A DNA stretch of 64,000 nucleotides from Anaeromyxobacter diazotrophicus (GCF_013340205.1 NZ_BJTG01000001.1:186001-250000); one strand, 5' to 3'. Positions 45,389 through 54,896 are shown, numbered from the stretch's first letter. Translations and numbers: made by a program. Notes: generated by a model from the sequence alone, not told the origin.

Positions 45389-46933
45389 TCAGTGCGGCGG
45401 CGGCGCCGCGTCCGCCGGGAGAGCGCCCTCGCCGGCCGCCGCGGCGGGCTCGGCTGCAGGCGCTCGCGAGCCGGCCTCGGCGCCCGCCGCCTCCGCCGGG
45501 AGCGAGCTCGGGTCCTCGGTCAGCTCCCGCACGACCCACGGCCGCAGCCAGTCCGGGATGGGCGCGCCGGCGGCGTGGGGTAGCAGCTGCGTCTCGGCGA
45601 CGATCGCGTGCCGCTCCGCGAGCTCGTCGATCCACCAGGTCACGCCGCCGTCGGAGACCTCGCGACGCCGCCTCGTCTCCCGGCGCCCCTCCGTGAGCGG
45701 CCAGAGCGCCTCGAAGACCTCCCCGCTCGTCTCCTCCTCGACCTGGAGCCGGTGCACGCCCTCGCCCTGGATGAACCCTCGCCAGTAGCGCTCGCCGTCG
45801 GCCGCGCGCACGGTCCGGAGCCGTTCCCGCACGGGCTCTCCGGGGAGCCACCCGATCGCGATCTCCACCTGCGGGCCGCCCTCGGCGCGCGGCGGCAACG
45901 CCGTGAGGAGGTAGCGACGCTGGATCTCGACCCTCCCTCCGGCGCGCTGCTCGAGCGCCGTGGTGAGGCGCTCGACCTCCGCCGCGAGCGCGGCGAGGCC
46001 GTCCGCGCGCCAGGCGCGCTCCAGCTCGGCGAACAGCCCGTCGCGCCGCTCGCGCACGATCCTCACCAGCGCGAGCAGCCCCGCGCGCGGCCCGCCCCGG
46101 AGCTGGTCGCGCAGCGCCGCGCCTCGGGCGCCCGCGCCGTAGACGGCGGCGAAGAGCCGGTGCGTCCGCTCCGCCGCCGCCTCCAGCAGCGCGGCCTCGA
46201 GGTCGTGGGCCAGCGTGTGCGCGTCGTGCAGGTCTCCCAGGACCTCCTGCAGGCGCTTCAGCTCGCCCACGGCGCCGCGCGCGTCGGCGAGCGCGTTGCC
46301 GCGCAGGGGCTCGAGCAGGTAGCGGAGCCTCTTCACCGCGATGCGCGCCTTGTGGACGTGCGGCTCGTCCGCCGGCCCGGCGATGCCCGCGATCCGGGCG
46401 CGCACCGACGCGAGCGCCTCGCCCAGGACCGCAGCCAGCGCCGCCCCGAAGGTGGCGCGGGACGGCGCCTCGTCGAGCCGGACCTCGTAGCGCGGCATGC
46501 GCTCCGCGAGCTTGCGGGAGATGCGCTCGTACCGGGCGACGAGCCGCCCCACGCCGGCGCCCTCCCGGCGCCGGGCCTCGAGCCGCCCCTGCAGGAACTC
46601 GAGCCCCGCGCGCCGGCGCGCGCTCCCGTGCGGCGCCTGGCTCGCCAGGAAGGCGAGGTGGACCTGCGCGTCGCGCGCGGCATTGCTCGCCCGGGCGAGC
46701 TTGCGCAGCCGCTTCGGGTCCCTGGGCTGGACGCTCGCCTCGAGCCAGGGCGCGAACGCCCGCAGCACCGTCCTCAGGCGGCGCAGGCCGACGCGGAAGT
46801 CGTGCAGGGCCTCGTCGTCCGACGGCTTCGCGAGCCGCCGGGCGGCCTCGCCGCATTCCCCGAGGAGCGCGAGCGCGACCTGGCGCGATCCCTCCTCGGC
46901 CGATCGATCGATCACCGCGTCGTCGAGCTGCAT
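45389..46933 (-). CDS. CHAD-domain protein with a C-terminal degenerate CYTH-like domain
   Basis: A 514-aa protein. The N-terminal CHAD domain (about 20-300) has the histidine-bearing helices DEALHDFRVGLRRLRTVLRA and HVHKARIAVKRLRYLLEP, which bind polyphosphate in this family. A CYTH-like segment follows from about E336, where the ExExK motif has become E-x-Q-R-R (VEIQRRYLL); the triphosphatase may therefore be impaired. The domain order is the reverse of the common CYTH-CHAD proteins. The C-terminal ~40 residues are Ala/Glu/Pro-rich. ATG 46933 fits the domain start. It is flanked by two unrelated gene relics. Confidence 0.85.
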   Translation of the reverse strand: MQLDDAVIDRSAEEGSRQVALALLGECGEAARRLAKPSDDEALHDFRVGLRRLRTVLRAFAPWLEASVQPRDPKRLRKLARASNAARDAQVHLAFLASQAPHGSARRRAGLEFLQGRLEARRREGAGVGRLVARYERISRKLAERMPRYEVRLDEAPSRATFGAALAAVLGEALASVRARIAGIAGPADEPHVHKARIAVKRLRYLLEPLRGNALADARGAVGELKRLQEVLGDLHDAHTLAHDLEAALLEAAAERTHRLFAAVYGAGARGAALRDQLRGGPRAGLLALVRIVRERRDGLFAELERAWRADGLAALAAEVERLTTALEQRAGGRVEIQRRYLLTALPPRAEGGPQVEIAIGWLPGEPVRERLRTVRAADGERYWRGFIQGEGVHRLQVEEETSGEVFEALWPLTEGRRETRRRREVSDGGVTWWIDELAERHAIVAETQLLPHAAGAPIPDWLRPWVVRELTEDPSSLPAEAAGAEAGSRAPAAEPAAAAGEGALPADAAPPPH

Positions 46934-47003
46934 GAGCGCCTCGGGGTTGGCGCGATCATGCCGGGGGTGGCAGGGGCCGGGCCTCTCCTGGAGGGGTTCG
47001 AGG

Positions 47004-47246
47004 GCCTTCGACGTCGACGCCGTCGACCCCGCCTTCGCCCCCGGGACCGGCACGCCGGTCCCGGGCGGGCTCACCTCGCGCGAGGCGCTGCAGCTCGTGC
47101 GTGCGCTGGCCGGGGTCGCGCTCGCCGGGATGGACGTCGTCGAGGTCTGCCCCCCGCTCGACCACGCAGATGTGACCAGCCACCTCGCGGCGCACGTGCT
47201 GTTCGAGGGCCTGGCGCTGGCCGCGGTGATCCGCGGCCCCGCGTGA
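47004..47246 (+). pseudogene. Agmatinase/ureohydrolase C-terminal relic
   Basis: About 80 codons read AFDVDAVDPAFAPGTGTPVP, then GGLTSREALQLVRALAG and MDVVEVCPPLDHADVTSHLA, ending at TGA 47244-47246. This is the last third of an arginase/agmatinase-family enzyme, with the second metal-binding DxD pair intact. No start codon context, first metal motif or upstream two thirds exists; the DNA just before belongs to the divergent CHAD gene. It is a truncated remnant and cannot be catalytic. Confidence 0.75.
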
Positions 47247-47332
47247 GCGCGAGGCGGAGCGCGATGCCGCGCAGGCCGCGTCCCCCGACGAGGAGTCCGG
47301 CGCCGGCCGGCGGCCCCCGCTACGCTCATGGC

Positions 47333-49777
47333 GTGACATCGACCGAGGTGGACCAGCAACGCCCCGCGGGGGCTGTTCGGCCGGGCGCGCTCTCGGCGCT
47401 GCTCGAGGAGCTGGTGCGCACGCCCGAGTCGCCGCCCGAGCCCGCGTGGCAGGGCGTGCTGCACCCGGGCCTCGTCGTCGGCCGCTTCGAGCTCGTGCGC
47501 GAGCTCGGGCGCGGCGGGTTCGGCGTCGTCTACGAGGCGCGGGATCGCGAGCTCGGCCGGGCGGTCGCCTTCAAGGCGATCTGCACCAGCGGCAGCCCCG
47601 AGGTCCGCGAGGGGCGCCTGCTCCAGGAGGCCGAGGCCGCGGCGCGCCTCTCGCACCCGAACATCGTGACGCTGCACGACGTCGGGAGGACCGAGCACGG
47701 CCCGTACCTCATCCTGGAGCTCTTGCACGGCCGCAGCCTGGCGGCGCGCCTCGCCCACGGCCGGCTGTCGGTGGGCGAGGCTGTGCGGGTGGGCGTGGAG
47801 GCGGCGAAGGGGCTCGCCCACGCGCACGCGCGCGGGGTGGTCCACCGCGATCTCACCCCGGGGAACGTCTACCTGTGCGACGACGGCCAGGTGAAGCTCC
47901 TCGACCTGGGGATGGCGCACGCCTTCGGCTGCAGGAAGCTGGAGGGCGGCACTCCCGCCTACATGGCGCCGGAGCAGGGGCGCGGCGCGCCGGAGGACGA
48001 GCGCACCGACGTCTTCGCGCTCGGCGCCGTCCTGTACCGCATGCTGGCGGGGGAGCTCCCGTACGGAGAGGGCGGCGCGGGGGCGAGCCACGGACCCCGC
48101 GCCGCGCCGGCGCTGGAGGTCCCGGAGCTCCCGGCGCTGGGCGAGCTGGTGGGCCGGATGCTGGAGCGCGATCCGGTGGAGCGCCCGCGCGACGCCGCGG
48201 AGGTGCTGACCGCGCTCGGCCTGTTCCAGGCCGAGCTGGCGCGCGCCCCGACCTCCGGCGCCACGCTCCCCGTGCGCCGGCGCCGCCGGGCCCCCTCGCG
48301 CCGGGCGCTCCTCGCGGCCGCGGGCCTGCTCCTCGCCGCGGGCCTCGTCGCGAGCGCCGCGCTCGTCGCCCACCGGCGCCCGGCGGCCACCGGGAGGTCG
48401 GCCGCGCCCTCCATCGCCGTGCTGCCCTTCGTGGACCTCAGCCCCCATCGCGACCAGGAGTACTTCTCGGACGGGCTCTCCGAGGAGATCCTGAACGCGC
48501 TCGCGCACGTCGACGGGTTGCACGTCGCGGGCCGCTCCTCCGCCTTCGCCTTCAAGGGGCGCGACGGCGACCTCCGCGTCATCGGGCAGAAGCTCAACGT
48601 CGGCACCGTGCTCGAGGGCAGCGTCCGCAAGGCCGGCGATCGCGTCCGGATCACGGCGCAGATCATCGACGTCTCGAACGGCTATCACCTCTGGTCCGAG
48701 ACGTTCGACCGCGACCTGGCGGACGTCTTCGCCGTGCAGGACGACATCGCGCGGGCGGTGGTGCGCGCGCTCGAGGTGAAGCTCCTGCCCGGGCGCGCGC
48801 CGCCGGCCCGGGCGCTCCACGCCACCTCGCCGGCGGTCTACGAGCAGTACCTCCTGGCGCGCCAGTCCTACGCGCAGTTCACGCAGGAGGGCTTCCGCCG
48901 GGCGGCGGCGGCGTACCAGAAGGCCATCGCCCTCGACCCCGGCTACGCGCCGGCCTGGTCCGGGCTCGCCATCCAGCTCTCCAACACCATGGAGCGCGCC
49001 TCCACGCCGGCCGAGGTGGCCGACCTGGGGCGGCGCTCGCTGGCGGCCGCCGAGCGGGCCATCGCGCTCGATCCCGAGCTGGCCGAGGGGTACGCGGCGC
49101 GCTCCCTGTTGCGGGCGCTCGTCCAGTGGGACTGGCGCGGCGCGCAGGCCGACATGGACCGCGCGCTCTCGCTCGCGGCCGGGGACGCCGCCACCCAGCG
49201 GCGCTCGGCCATCCTGCTCGCGGCCCTGGGCCGGAACGGGGACGCGATCGCGGCCGCCCGGAAGGCGGTCGAGATCGACCCCCTCTTCGCGGCGAACTGG
49301 ATCGCCCTCGGCGGCTACTACCTGAACGACCACCAGCTCGTGGAAGCCCGCGGCGCCTACGAGCGCGCGCGGGAGATGGCGCCCCAGATCGCCGACGTCG
49401 ACTTCAACCTGGGGATCGTCTCGCTGCTCGAGGGGCACCCCGCGGCGGCCCTGCCCATCTTCGAGCGGCTCCCCGATGAGCTCTCCCGTCTCACGGGCGT
49501 GACCCTGGCCCAGCACGCGCTCGGGCACCCGGCGGAGGCGCAGCGCGCGCTCGACGCGTTGATCGCGCGCCACGGGGAGCGGCACCCGGTGACGATCGGC
49601 AGCCTCTACTCGTACTGGGGCGAGGTGGACCGCGCGTTCGAGTGGCTCGACCGCGCCTACGCCCAGCACGACCCCGAGCTCGTCGGACTCCAGGAGCACG
49701 TCGCCTTCGCCCCCGCCGTGCGCGCCGACCCGCGCTTCGCCGCGCTGCTGCGGCGGATGAACCTCCCGGTGGAGTGA
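47333..49777 (+). CDS. Membrane Ser/Thr protein kinase with TolB-like and TPR domains
   Basis: An 814-aa receptor-type kinase. The N-terminal kinase domain has the P-loop GRGGFG (59-64), K81, the catalytic HRD loop (H171-D173, HRDLTPGN), D191 of a DLG variant of DFG, and APEQ. A basic segment and one membrane helix (about 324-346) follow. Outside are a TolB-like N-terminal domain (IAVLPFVDLSPHRDQEYFSD, about 360-480) and about eight TPR-like repeats (500-800). The kinase faces the cytoplasm. GTG 47333 is used; ATG 47264 is an in-frame alternative with a nearby GGAG. Substrates are unknown. Confidence 0.88.
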   Translation: MTSTEVDQQRPAGAVRPGALSALLEELVRTPESPPEPAWQGVLHPGLVVGRFELVRELGRGGFGVVYEARDRELGRAVAFKAICTSGSPEVREGRLLQEAEAAARLSHPNIVTLHDVGRTEHGPYLILELLHGRSLAARLAHGRLSVGEAVRVGVEAAKGLAHAHARGVVHRDLTPGNVYLCDDGQVKLLDLGMAHAFGCRKLEGGTPAYMAPEQGRGAPEDERTDVFALGAVLYRMLAGELPYGEGGAGASHGPRAAPALEVPELPALGELVGRMLERDPVERPRDAAEVLTALGLFQAELARAPTSGATLPVRRRRRAPSRRALLAAAGLLLAAGLVASAALVAHRRPAATGRSAAPSIAVLPFVDLSPHRDQEYFSDGLSEEILNALAHVDGLHVAGRSSAFAFKGRDGDLRVIGQKLNVGTVLEGSVRKAGDRVRITAQIIDVSNGYHLWSETFDRDLADVFAVQDDIARAVVRALEVKLLPGRAPPARALHATSPAVYEQYLLARQSYAQFTQEGFRRAAAAYQKAIALDPGYAPAWSGLAIQLSNTMERASTPAEVADLGRRSLAAAERAIALDPELAEGYAARSLLRALVQWDWRGAQADMDRALSLAAGDAATQRRSAILLAALGRNGDAIAAARKAVEIDPLFAANWIALGGYYLNDHQLVEARGAYERAREMAPQIADVDFNLGIVSLLEGHPAAALPIFERLPDELSRLTGVTLAQHALGHPAEAQRALDALIARHGERHPVTIGSLYSYWGEVDRAFEWLDRAYAQHDPELVGLQEHVAFAPAVRADPRFAALLRRMNLPVE

Positions 49778-49952
49778 GGGAGCGGCCGCGCCGGCGGCGC
49801 GGGCGGTCCCATCCGGGTCCGCGCCGCGTCACCGACCCTGGGTATCCCTTACTCATGGCTTTCGCGGCCGAACCGCCCGTTTTGCGGGGGCGCGGCTGCG
49901 GCATGACCCACGCATGAGAGACGGACCGGCGGGGGCCGGCCTCGCTCTCACC

Positions 49953-50318
49953 ATGGCGCACATCCTCATCGTCGACGACGACGACCTCGTGAGACGGGCC
50001 CTCGAGCTCGCCGTCGCGCGCATGGGGCATGAGCCGGAGAGCGCCTCGTCGGGCAGCGTCGCGCTGACGTGCCTGCAGTCGAGGCGCCCCGACCTCGCGC
50101 TGGTGGACGTCACCATGCCGGGGATGGACGGGCTCGAGCTCGTGGGGCGCATGCAGGAGGATCTGGGCGAGCGCTGCCCGCCGGTGATCTTCGTCTCGGC
50201 CGTCCCGCCGGAGGACGCCAGCGTGGTGGGCCGGCCGCTCGACCGCGTCGTGGCGCACGTCAAGAAGCCGTTCCTGCTCGACGAGCTGTTCCGCGCCATC
50301 CGCGGCGCGCTCGGCTAG
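49953..50318 (+). CDS. Single-domain response regulator (receiver only)
   Basis: A 121-aa CheY-like receiver: acidic pocket D8-D10 (VDDDD), phospho-acceptor D52 (LALVDVTMPG), Ser in FVSA and K in HVKKPF. No output domain. ATG 49953 fits the family start; ATG 49914 would add 13 residues. It lies between the Ser/Thr kinase and the NtrC-type regulator genes and could connect with either or with an unlinked histidine kinase. Confidence 0.88.
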   Translation: MAHILIVDDDDLVRRALELAVARMGHEPESASSGSVALTCLQSRRPDLALVDVTMPGMDGLELVGRMQEDLGERCPPVIFVSAVPPEDASVVGRPLDRVVAHVKKPFLLDELFRAIRGALG

Positions 50319-50401
50319 CGCGCGCCGCGACCGTCCGGGGGTTGGCCGCGGGCCGCCGTGGGTGAGGTCTCGGCGCCGCGCGCCGGTTAGAGTGTCCTCC
50401 G

Positions 50402-51751
50402 ATGAGCGAGACGCTGCCGCTCCGCGTGCTGGTTATCGACGACGAGCGGAACATCCGCCAGACGCTGGGGATCTGCCTGGAGGGCTTCGGGTGCAAGGTC
50501 GAGCAGGCGGCGACGGGCGCGGCCGCCCTCGACGCCCTGCGGCGAGAGCCGTTCGATCTCGCGTTCTGCGACCTCAAGCTCGGCGGCGAGAGCGGGCTCG
50601 ACCTCCTGCCCCAGCTCCTGGGAGAGCGCCCCGGCCTCGACGTCGTCATCATCACCGCCTACGCGACGGTGGACACCGCCGTCGAGGCGATGCGGCGCGG
50701 CGCGAAGGATTACCTCCCGAAGCCGTTCACGCCGCCGCAGATCCGACACCTGGTGGATCGCGCCCGGGACCGGCGCACGCTGTCGCGCCGGCTCGGAGAG
50801 CTGGAGGCGCGCCTGGAGGAAGCCGCGCCCGAGGCGCGGCTCGAGACCGCGTCGCCCAAGATGCAGGCGGTCCTCGACGTCGTCGCGCGCGCGGCGAGCC
50901 ACGACGTGGCCGTGCTCCTCCGTGGCGAGAACGGCACCGGCAAGGGGGTCCTGGCGCGCGCGCTGCACGCGCAAAGCCGGCGGCGCGACCGGCCGTTCGT
51001 CGTCGTGAACTGCCCCACCCTCTCGGAGGAGCTCCTCGCGAGCGAGCTGTTCGGCCACGCGCGTGGCGCGTTCACGGGGGCGGTGCGCGACCAGGAGGGC
51101 CGGATGGAGGCTGCCGAGGGAGGCACCGTCTTCCTCGACGAGATCGGCGAGATCTCGCCCGGCGTCCAGGCGAAGCTGCTCCGGTTCCTGCAGGAGAAGC
51201 GGTTCGAGCGCGTGGGCGAGCCCCGGACGCGGACCGCCGACGTCCGCATCGTCGCCGCCACCAACCGCGAGCTCGACGCCGAGGTGAAGGCCGGCCGCTT
51301 CCGCGAGGATCTCCTCTATCGGCTCAACGTCATGGAGATCGTCGTCCCGCCGCTGCGCGAGCGCACGGAGGACATCCTCCCCTTGGCGCGCGCCTTCGTG
51401 GAGTTCTTCGCGCGTCAAGCGGGGCGCCCGCCGCCGGATCTCTCGGCCGCGACCGAGAAGCTCCTCGTCGGCCACGCGTGGCCCGGGAACGTCCGCGAAC
51501 TCCGGAACGCCATCGAGCGCGCCCTCATCCTGGCCCGCGGGCAAGTGCTCGAGCCGGAGAGCTTCCCGGAGCGGATCGCGGCGAGCGCGAGCGAGGCGCC
51601 GGTGCTGGGTGGGAACTTCACGGCGGACGAGATCGAGCGGGAGCACGCGCTCCGCGTCATGGCGCACACCGCCACCATGGAGGAGGCGGCGCGGATCCTG
51701 GGCATCGACGCCTCGACCCTGTGGCGGAAGCGCAAGAAGTGGGGGCGCTGA
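50402..51751 (+). CDS. NtrC-family sigma-54-dependent response regulator
   Basis: A 449-aa activator. The receiver domain (1-120) has D13/D14, phospho-acceptor D57 and K in LPKPF. The AAA+ domain (about 145-380) has Walker A GENGTGKG, the sigma-54-contacting GAFTGA loop, and Walker B TVFLDEIGEI. The C-terminal Fis-type helix-turn-helix is TMEEAARILGIDASTLWRKR. It should drive sigma-54 promoters. It is convergent with the kdp sensor genes, 93 bp away, and a sigma-54-like promoter precedes kdp, so it is the best candidate for the missing KdpE function. Confidence 0.92.
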   Translation: MSETLPLRVLVIDDERNIRQTLGICLEGFGCKVEQAATGAAALDALRREPFDLAFCDLKLGGESGLDLLPQLLGERPGLDVVIITAYATVDTAVEAMRRGAKDYLPKPFTPPQIRHLVDRARDRRTLSRRLGELEARLEEAAPEARLETASPKMQAVLDVVARAASHDVAVLLRGENGTGKGVLARALHAQSRRRDRPFVVVNCPTLSEELLASELFGHARGAFTGAVRDQEGRMEAAEGGTVFLDEIGEISPGVQAKLLRFLQEKRFERVGEPRTRTADVRIVAATNRELDAEVKAGRFREDLLYRLNVMEIVVPPLRERTEDILPLARAFVEFFARQAGRPPPDLSAATEKLLVGHAWPGNVRELRNAIERALILARGQVLEPESFPERIAASASEAPVLGGNFTADEIEREHALRVMAHTATMEEAARILGIDASTLWRKRKKWGR

Positions 51752-51844
51752 CCCGCCGTCCCCTGGCGGCGCTCGGTCGAGTTGAACGCGGCTGCGGCGC
51801 CGCCCCGCCGTGAGACCAGGCGTCACTTCGACTGCGCTGCGCCA

Positions 51845-53704
51845 TCAGGCGGCGGGGCGCGGCTCGTCCGCCGGCGGCGAGCTGGCGGCGTCCGCGCGCG
51901 GCACCGTGAACCAGAACCTGCTCCCCACCCCGGGCGCGCTCTCGACGCCGATCCTGCCCCCGTGCGCCTCGACGATCTCGCGCGCGAGGTAGAGCCCGAG
52001 CCCGACCCCGCCGGCAGGCGCGCCCGGGATCCGGTAGAACTTCTCGAAGATCCGATCCTGGTGCTCGGCCGCGATGCCCGGGCCCGAGTCTTTGACCTCG
52101 AAGCGGACCGAGCCTTCACCCTCCACGGCCGTGACCTCGACGGTGCCGCCGCGCGGCGAGTGCCGGACCGCGTTCGCCAGCAGGTTCGAGATCACCAGCT
52201 CGACGCGCTCGCGGTCGACGCGGACCTTCGGGAGGTGCCTGCCGGCGATCCCGGTGAGCTGGATCCCCTTCGCGGCGGCCTCCGCGCGGTGCGCCTCCAG
52301 GACCACGCCGACGAGCTCGGACGGCGCCGCGGAGCCCCACGCGAGCTCGAGCCTTCCCGACTGAATGCGCGACAGGTCGAGCAGGTCGTCCACGATCGAC
52401 TGGAGCCGCTCGCAGTCCTGCCTCGCCGCGAGCATGAGGTCCCCCTGCTTGTCCGTGAGCGGCCCGACGAGCTCGTCGGCGCAGAGGTGGATCGCCATGC
52501 GCAGCGACGTGAGCGGCGTGCGGAACTCGTGCGCGACGGTCGCGACGAGGTCGTTCTTCAGCTCGTCGAAGCGCATGAGGCGGGTCACGTCCTGCAGGAC
52601 GATGGTGGCCCCGGTGATGGAGCCTTGCTCCGAGTACAGCGGCGACGCGCGCGGGAGGAGGCTGCGCGCCCCGTCGGCACCTTCGACCCGGACCGCCTCG
52701 TCGAAGCCGCGCGGCACGTAAGCGCCCTTGCCGGCGAGCACGTGCGCGCGCACGCGCTCCACGGTCGCGCGGAGCTCCGGCTCGAGCGCGGTCACGGACG
52801 GCGCGACCCCGCCGCCGCGCCGGAACAGCGCCTCCGCCGCGCCGTTCAGGTTCAGGATCGCGCCGCTGGCGTCGACCACCACCACCGGATCCGGCAGGCT
52901 GTCGATGGCGGCCTGCGACGCCTGCTGCGCCTGCAGGAGCTCCCCGAGCGAGCTCGACCGGTACTGGCGCAGCCGCTCCGCCATGGTGTTGAACTCCACG
53001 CCGAGCGCCGCGATCTCGTCCCGGCCGGCGACGGGCGCGCGCACATCGAGGTCGCCCTCGCCGATACGCCGAACGGTGTGCGAGAGCGCCGCGAGCGGCC
53101 GAAGCAGGCGCGCCATGAGCCACACCGACGCCGCGAGCCCGGCGGCCACGGCGGCGACGATGACGCCGATGACCTCCGCGGTCGTGTGCTCCGCCGCTCG
53201 CCGCGCCTGATCGCTCTTCCGCTGCATCGCGTCCTGGTTGATGGCGAGGATGTCCTGGGCGGCGTGCTGAAGCTCGCGCGCGGCGGGCATGAAGGCGTCG
53301 AAGTAGACGTCCAGGCGCGCCCGGGGCGAAGCCGCCACGACGGCGTCCAGCGCGCGGAGGTACTTCGCCCAGCGTCCCCGCATGTCGCGCGTGGCCTCGG
53401 CCTCGCCACGCTCCGTGATGTTGCTCTCCTGGGCGTGCAGCTCCGCCTCGAAGCTGGCGGTCGCGCGCGCCCGCTCTGCGTCGGCCCCGGCCCGCCCCGC
53501 GGCGCGGGCGAGCGCGAAGTCGTCGAGGTCCTTCTCTGCCCGGAGCATGCGCTCCGCGGCGAGCACGCTGCGATAGTTGTCGCGCAGGATGAGCGCCGGG
53601 CTCAGGCCGAGCGAGGCGATCGCGCTCACCGACGCGGCGCCCACCAGCGCCAGCGCCAGCGCGAGCGGCGCCTGCGCGAGGAGGAGCTTCGCCCGGAGGG
53701 TCAT
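51845..53704 (-). CDS. Membrane sensor histidine kinase (TM-HAMP-PAS-HisKA-HATPase), KdpD partner
   Basis: A 619-aa kinase. Two membrane helices (about 10-33 and 176-200) frame a ~140-aa periplasmic helical domain; a HAMP domain (200-253), a PAS domain (about 260-380, AAIDSLPDPVVVVD), the phospho-histidine motif VAHEFRTPLTSLR and the ATPase motifs (NLLANAVRHSP, DSGPGIA, GVGLGLYLA) follow. Normal KdpD is one ~900-aa protein; here the KdpD-type sensory N-terminus is a separate gene upstream, overlapping by ATGA (53701-53704). The kinase resembles NtrB-like partners of NtrC regulators rather than the four-helix KdpD kinase part. Confidence 0.9.
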   Translation of the reverse strand: MTLRAKLLLAQAPLALALALVGAASVSAIASLGLSPALILRDNYRSVLAAERMLRAEKDLDDFALARAAGRAGADAERARATASFEAELHAQESNITERGEAEATRDMRGRWAKYLRALDAVVAASPRARLDVYFDAFMPAARELQHAAQDILAINQDAMQRKSDQARRAAEHTTAEVIGVIVAAVAAGLAASVWLMARLLRPLAALSHTVRRIGEGDLDVRAPVAGRDEIAALGVEFNTMAERLRQYRSSSLGELLQAQQASQAAIDSLPDPVVVVDASGAILNLNGAAEALFRRGGGVAPSVTALEPELRATVERVRAHVLAGKGAYVPRGFDEAVRVEGADGARSLLPRASPLYSEQGSITGATIVLQDVTRLMRFDELKNDLVATVAHEFRTPLTSLRMAIHLCADELVGPLTDKQGDLMLAARQDCERLQSIVDDLLDLSRIQSGRLELAWGSAAPSELVGVVLEAHRAEAAAKGIQLTGIAGRHLPKVRVDRERVELVISNLLANAVRHSPRGGTVEVTAVEGEGSVRFEVKDSGPGIAAEHQDRIFEKFYRIPGAPAGGVGLGLYLAREIVEAHGGRIGVESAPGVGSRFWFTVPRADAASSPPADEPRPAA

Positions 53705-54864
53705 GCCCGCGGCTCCTCCTCGAAGAAGGAGACCACGTGCAGGTCGAGCCCCTCGCCCTCGCGCACGAGCCGCTCCAGCACCGTGCCCCGCCCGAGCCGG
53801 CGCCACCAGGGCAGGTTCGTTCGGCCGACGATGACGTCGCTCACCCGATGCGCGCGCGCGAAGTCGATGAGCGCCGCCGCGGGGTCGGAGGACTTCAGGC
53901 GGACCACCTCGGCCCCGAGCTCGCGCGCCTTGTCGACGTTGGCGAGGAGGTGCCGCTGCGCCTCGGCGTCGATTCGTGCGGGCGCCTCGCGCGGCGTCTC
54001 GACGTACACGACGTACCAGTCGGTGTTGAGGCGTCCCGCCATCCGGGAGCCGCGCCGGAGCAGCGCCAGCGCGTGCGGCGGATTCGAGGAGAGGCACACC
54101 ATGACGCGACCGGAGGCGCGCTGCGCCGGCGCGCCGAGGGGGACCCGCTGGGCCGCCGAACGGTCGAGGCTCTCCGCGACCTCTCGCAGCGAGAGCTCCC
54201 GGAGCGTCGCGAGGTTCGCGTCCCGGAAGAAGTGCTCGAGCGCCCACGGGATCTTGTCGGGCGGGTAGATCTTGCCCGTCCTGAGCCGCTCGACGAGGTC
54301 TTCGACGGCGAGGTCGAGGTTCACGATCTGGTCCGCCTGCTCGACGAAGCTGTCCGGGACCGTCTCGCGCACCGTGACCCCCGTGTTCCGCGCGATGAGG
54401 TCGTTCAAGGACTCGAGGTGCTGGATGTTGAGCGCGCCGATGACGTTCACCCCTGCGCCGAGCAGGTCGAGCACGTCCTGGTAACGCTTGCGGTTCCTCG
54501 ATCCCGGCACGTTGGTATGGGGGATCTCGTCCACGATCGCCACGGCCGGCGCTCGCGCCAGCACGGCCTCGAGGTCCAGCTCCTCCACCGCGACCCCCCG
54601 GTACTCGATCTTGCGCCTCGGGACCACCTCGAGGTCGCCGATGAGGGCGGCCGTCTCGGCGCGCCCGTGCGTCTCGATGAGCGCGCCGACGACGTCGACC
54701 CCGCGCCGGGCGAGCGCGTGCGCCTCCTCCAGCATGCGCCACGTCTTCCCGACCCCGGCCGCGAACCCCACGTACAGCTTCAGGCGGCCGCGCTTCCCGC
54801 GCTCGACGAGCTCCAGGAAGTCCTGCGCGGTCGGGCGCTGCGTCGTGGACACGCTCGTCGCCAT
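53701..54864 (-). CDS. kdpD: Stand-alone KdpD N-terminal sensor domain plus Usp domain
   Basis: A 387-aa soluble protein corresponding to the N-terminal half of KdpD. The KdpD domain (about 25-235) has the Walker-A-like GFAAGVGKT (33-41) and the Walker-B-like VDEIPHTNVPGSRNRKRYQD. A Usp-like domain fills about 255-380 (VMVCLSSNPPHALALLRRGS; DVIVGRTN). The transmembrane helices and kinase domains of normal KdpD are absent and a different histidine kinase is encoded next. It probably senses potassium or a nucleotide signal and acts on that kinase. Confidence 0.9.
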   Translation of the reverse strand: MATSVSTTQRPTAQDFLELVERGKRGRLKLYVGFAAGVGKTWRMLEEAHALARRGVDVVGALIETHGRAETAALIGDLEVVPRRKIEYRGVAVEELDLEAVLARAPAVAIVDEIPHTNVPGSRNRKRYQDVLDLLGAGVNVIGALNIQHLESLNDLIARNTGVTVRETVPDSFVEQADQIVNLDLAVEDLVERLRTGKIYPPDKIPWALEHFFRDANLATLRELSLREVAESLDRSAAQRVPLGAPAQRASGRVMVCLSSNPPHALALLRRGSRMAGRLNTDWYVVYVETPREAPARIDAEAQRHLLANVDKARELGAEVVRLKSSDPAAALIDFARAHRVSDVIVGRTNLPWWRRLGRGTVLERLVREGEGLDLHVVSFFEEEPRA

Positions 54865-54896
54865 GGCCGATGTTCTACCCCCGCGGTCGGGTCACG

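Noticed and set aside
46934-47003. Upstream part of the agmatinase relic
   Set aside because: None of the three plus-strand frames in this stretch keeps ureohydrolase motifs, so the relic is started at 47004.
45389-49699. Open reading frame of more than 1400 codons antisense to the Ser/Thr kinase
   Set aside because: High-GC DNA leaves the antisense frame open. Only its last 514 codons (45389-46933) encode recognisable CHAD/CYTH protein; the rest mirrors the kinase gene.
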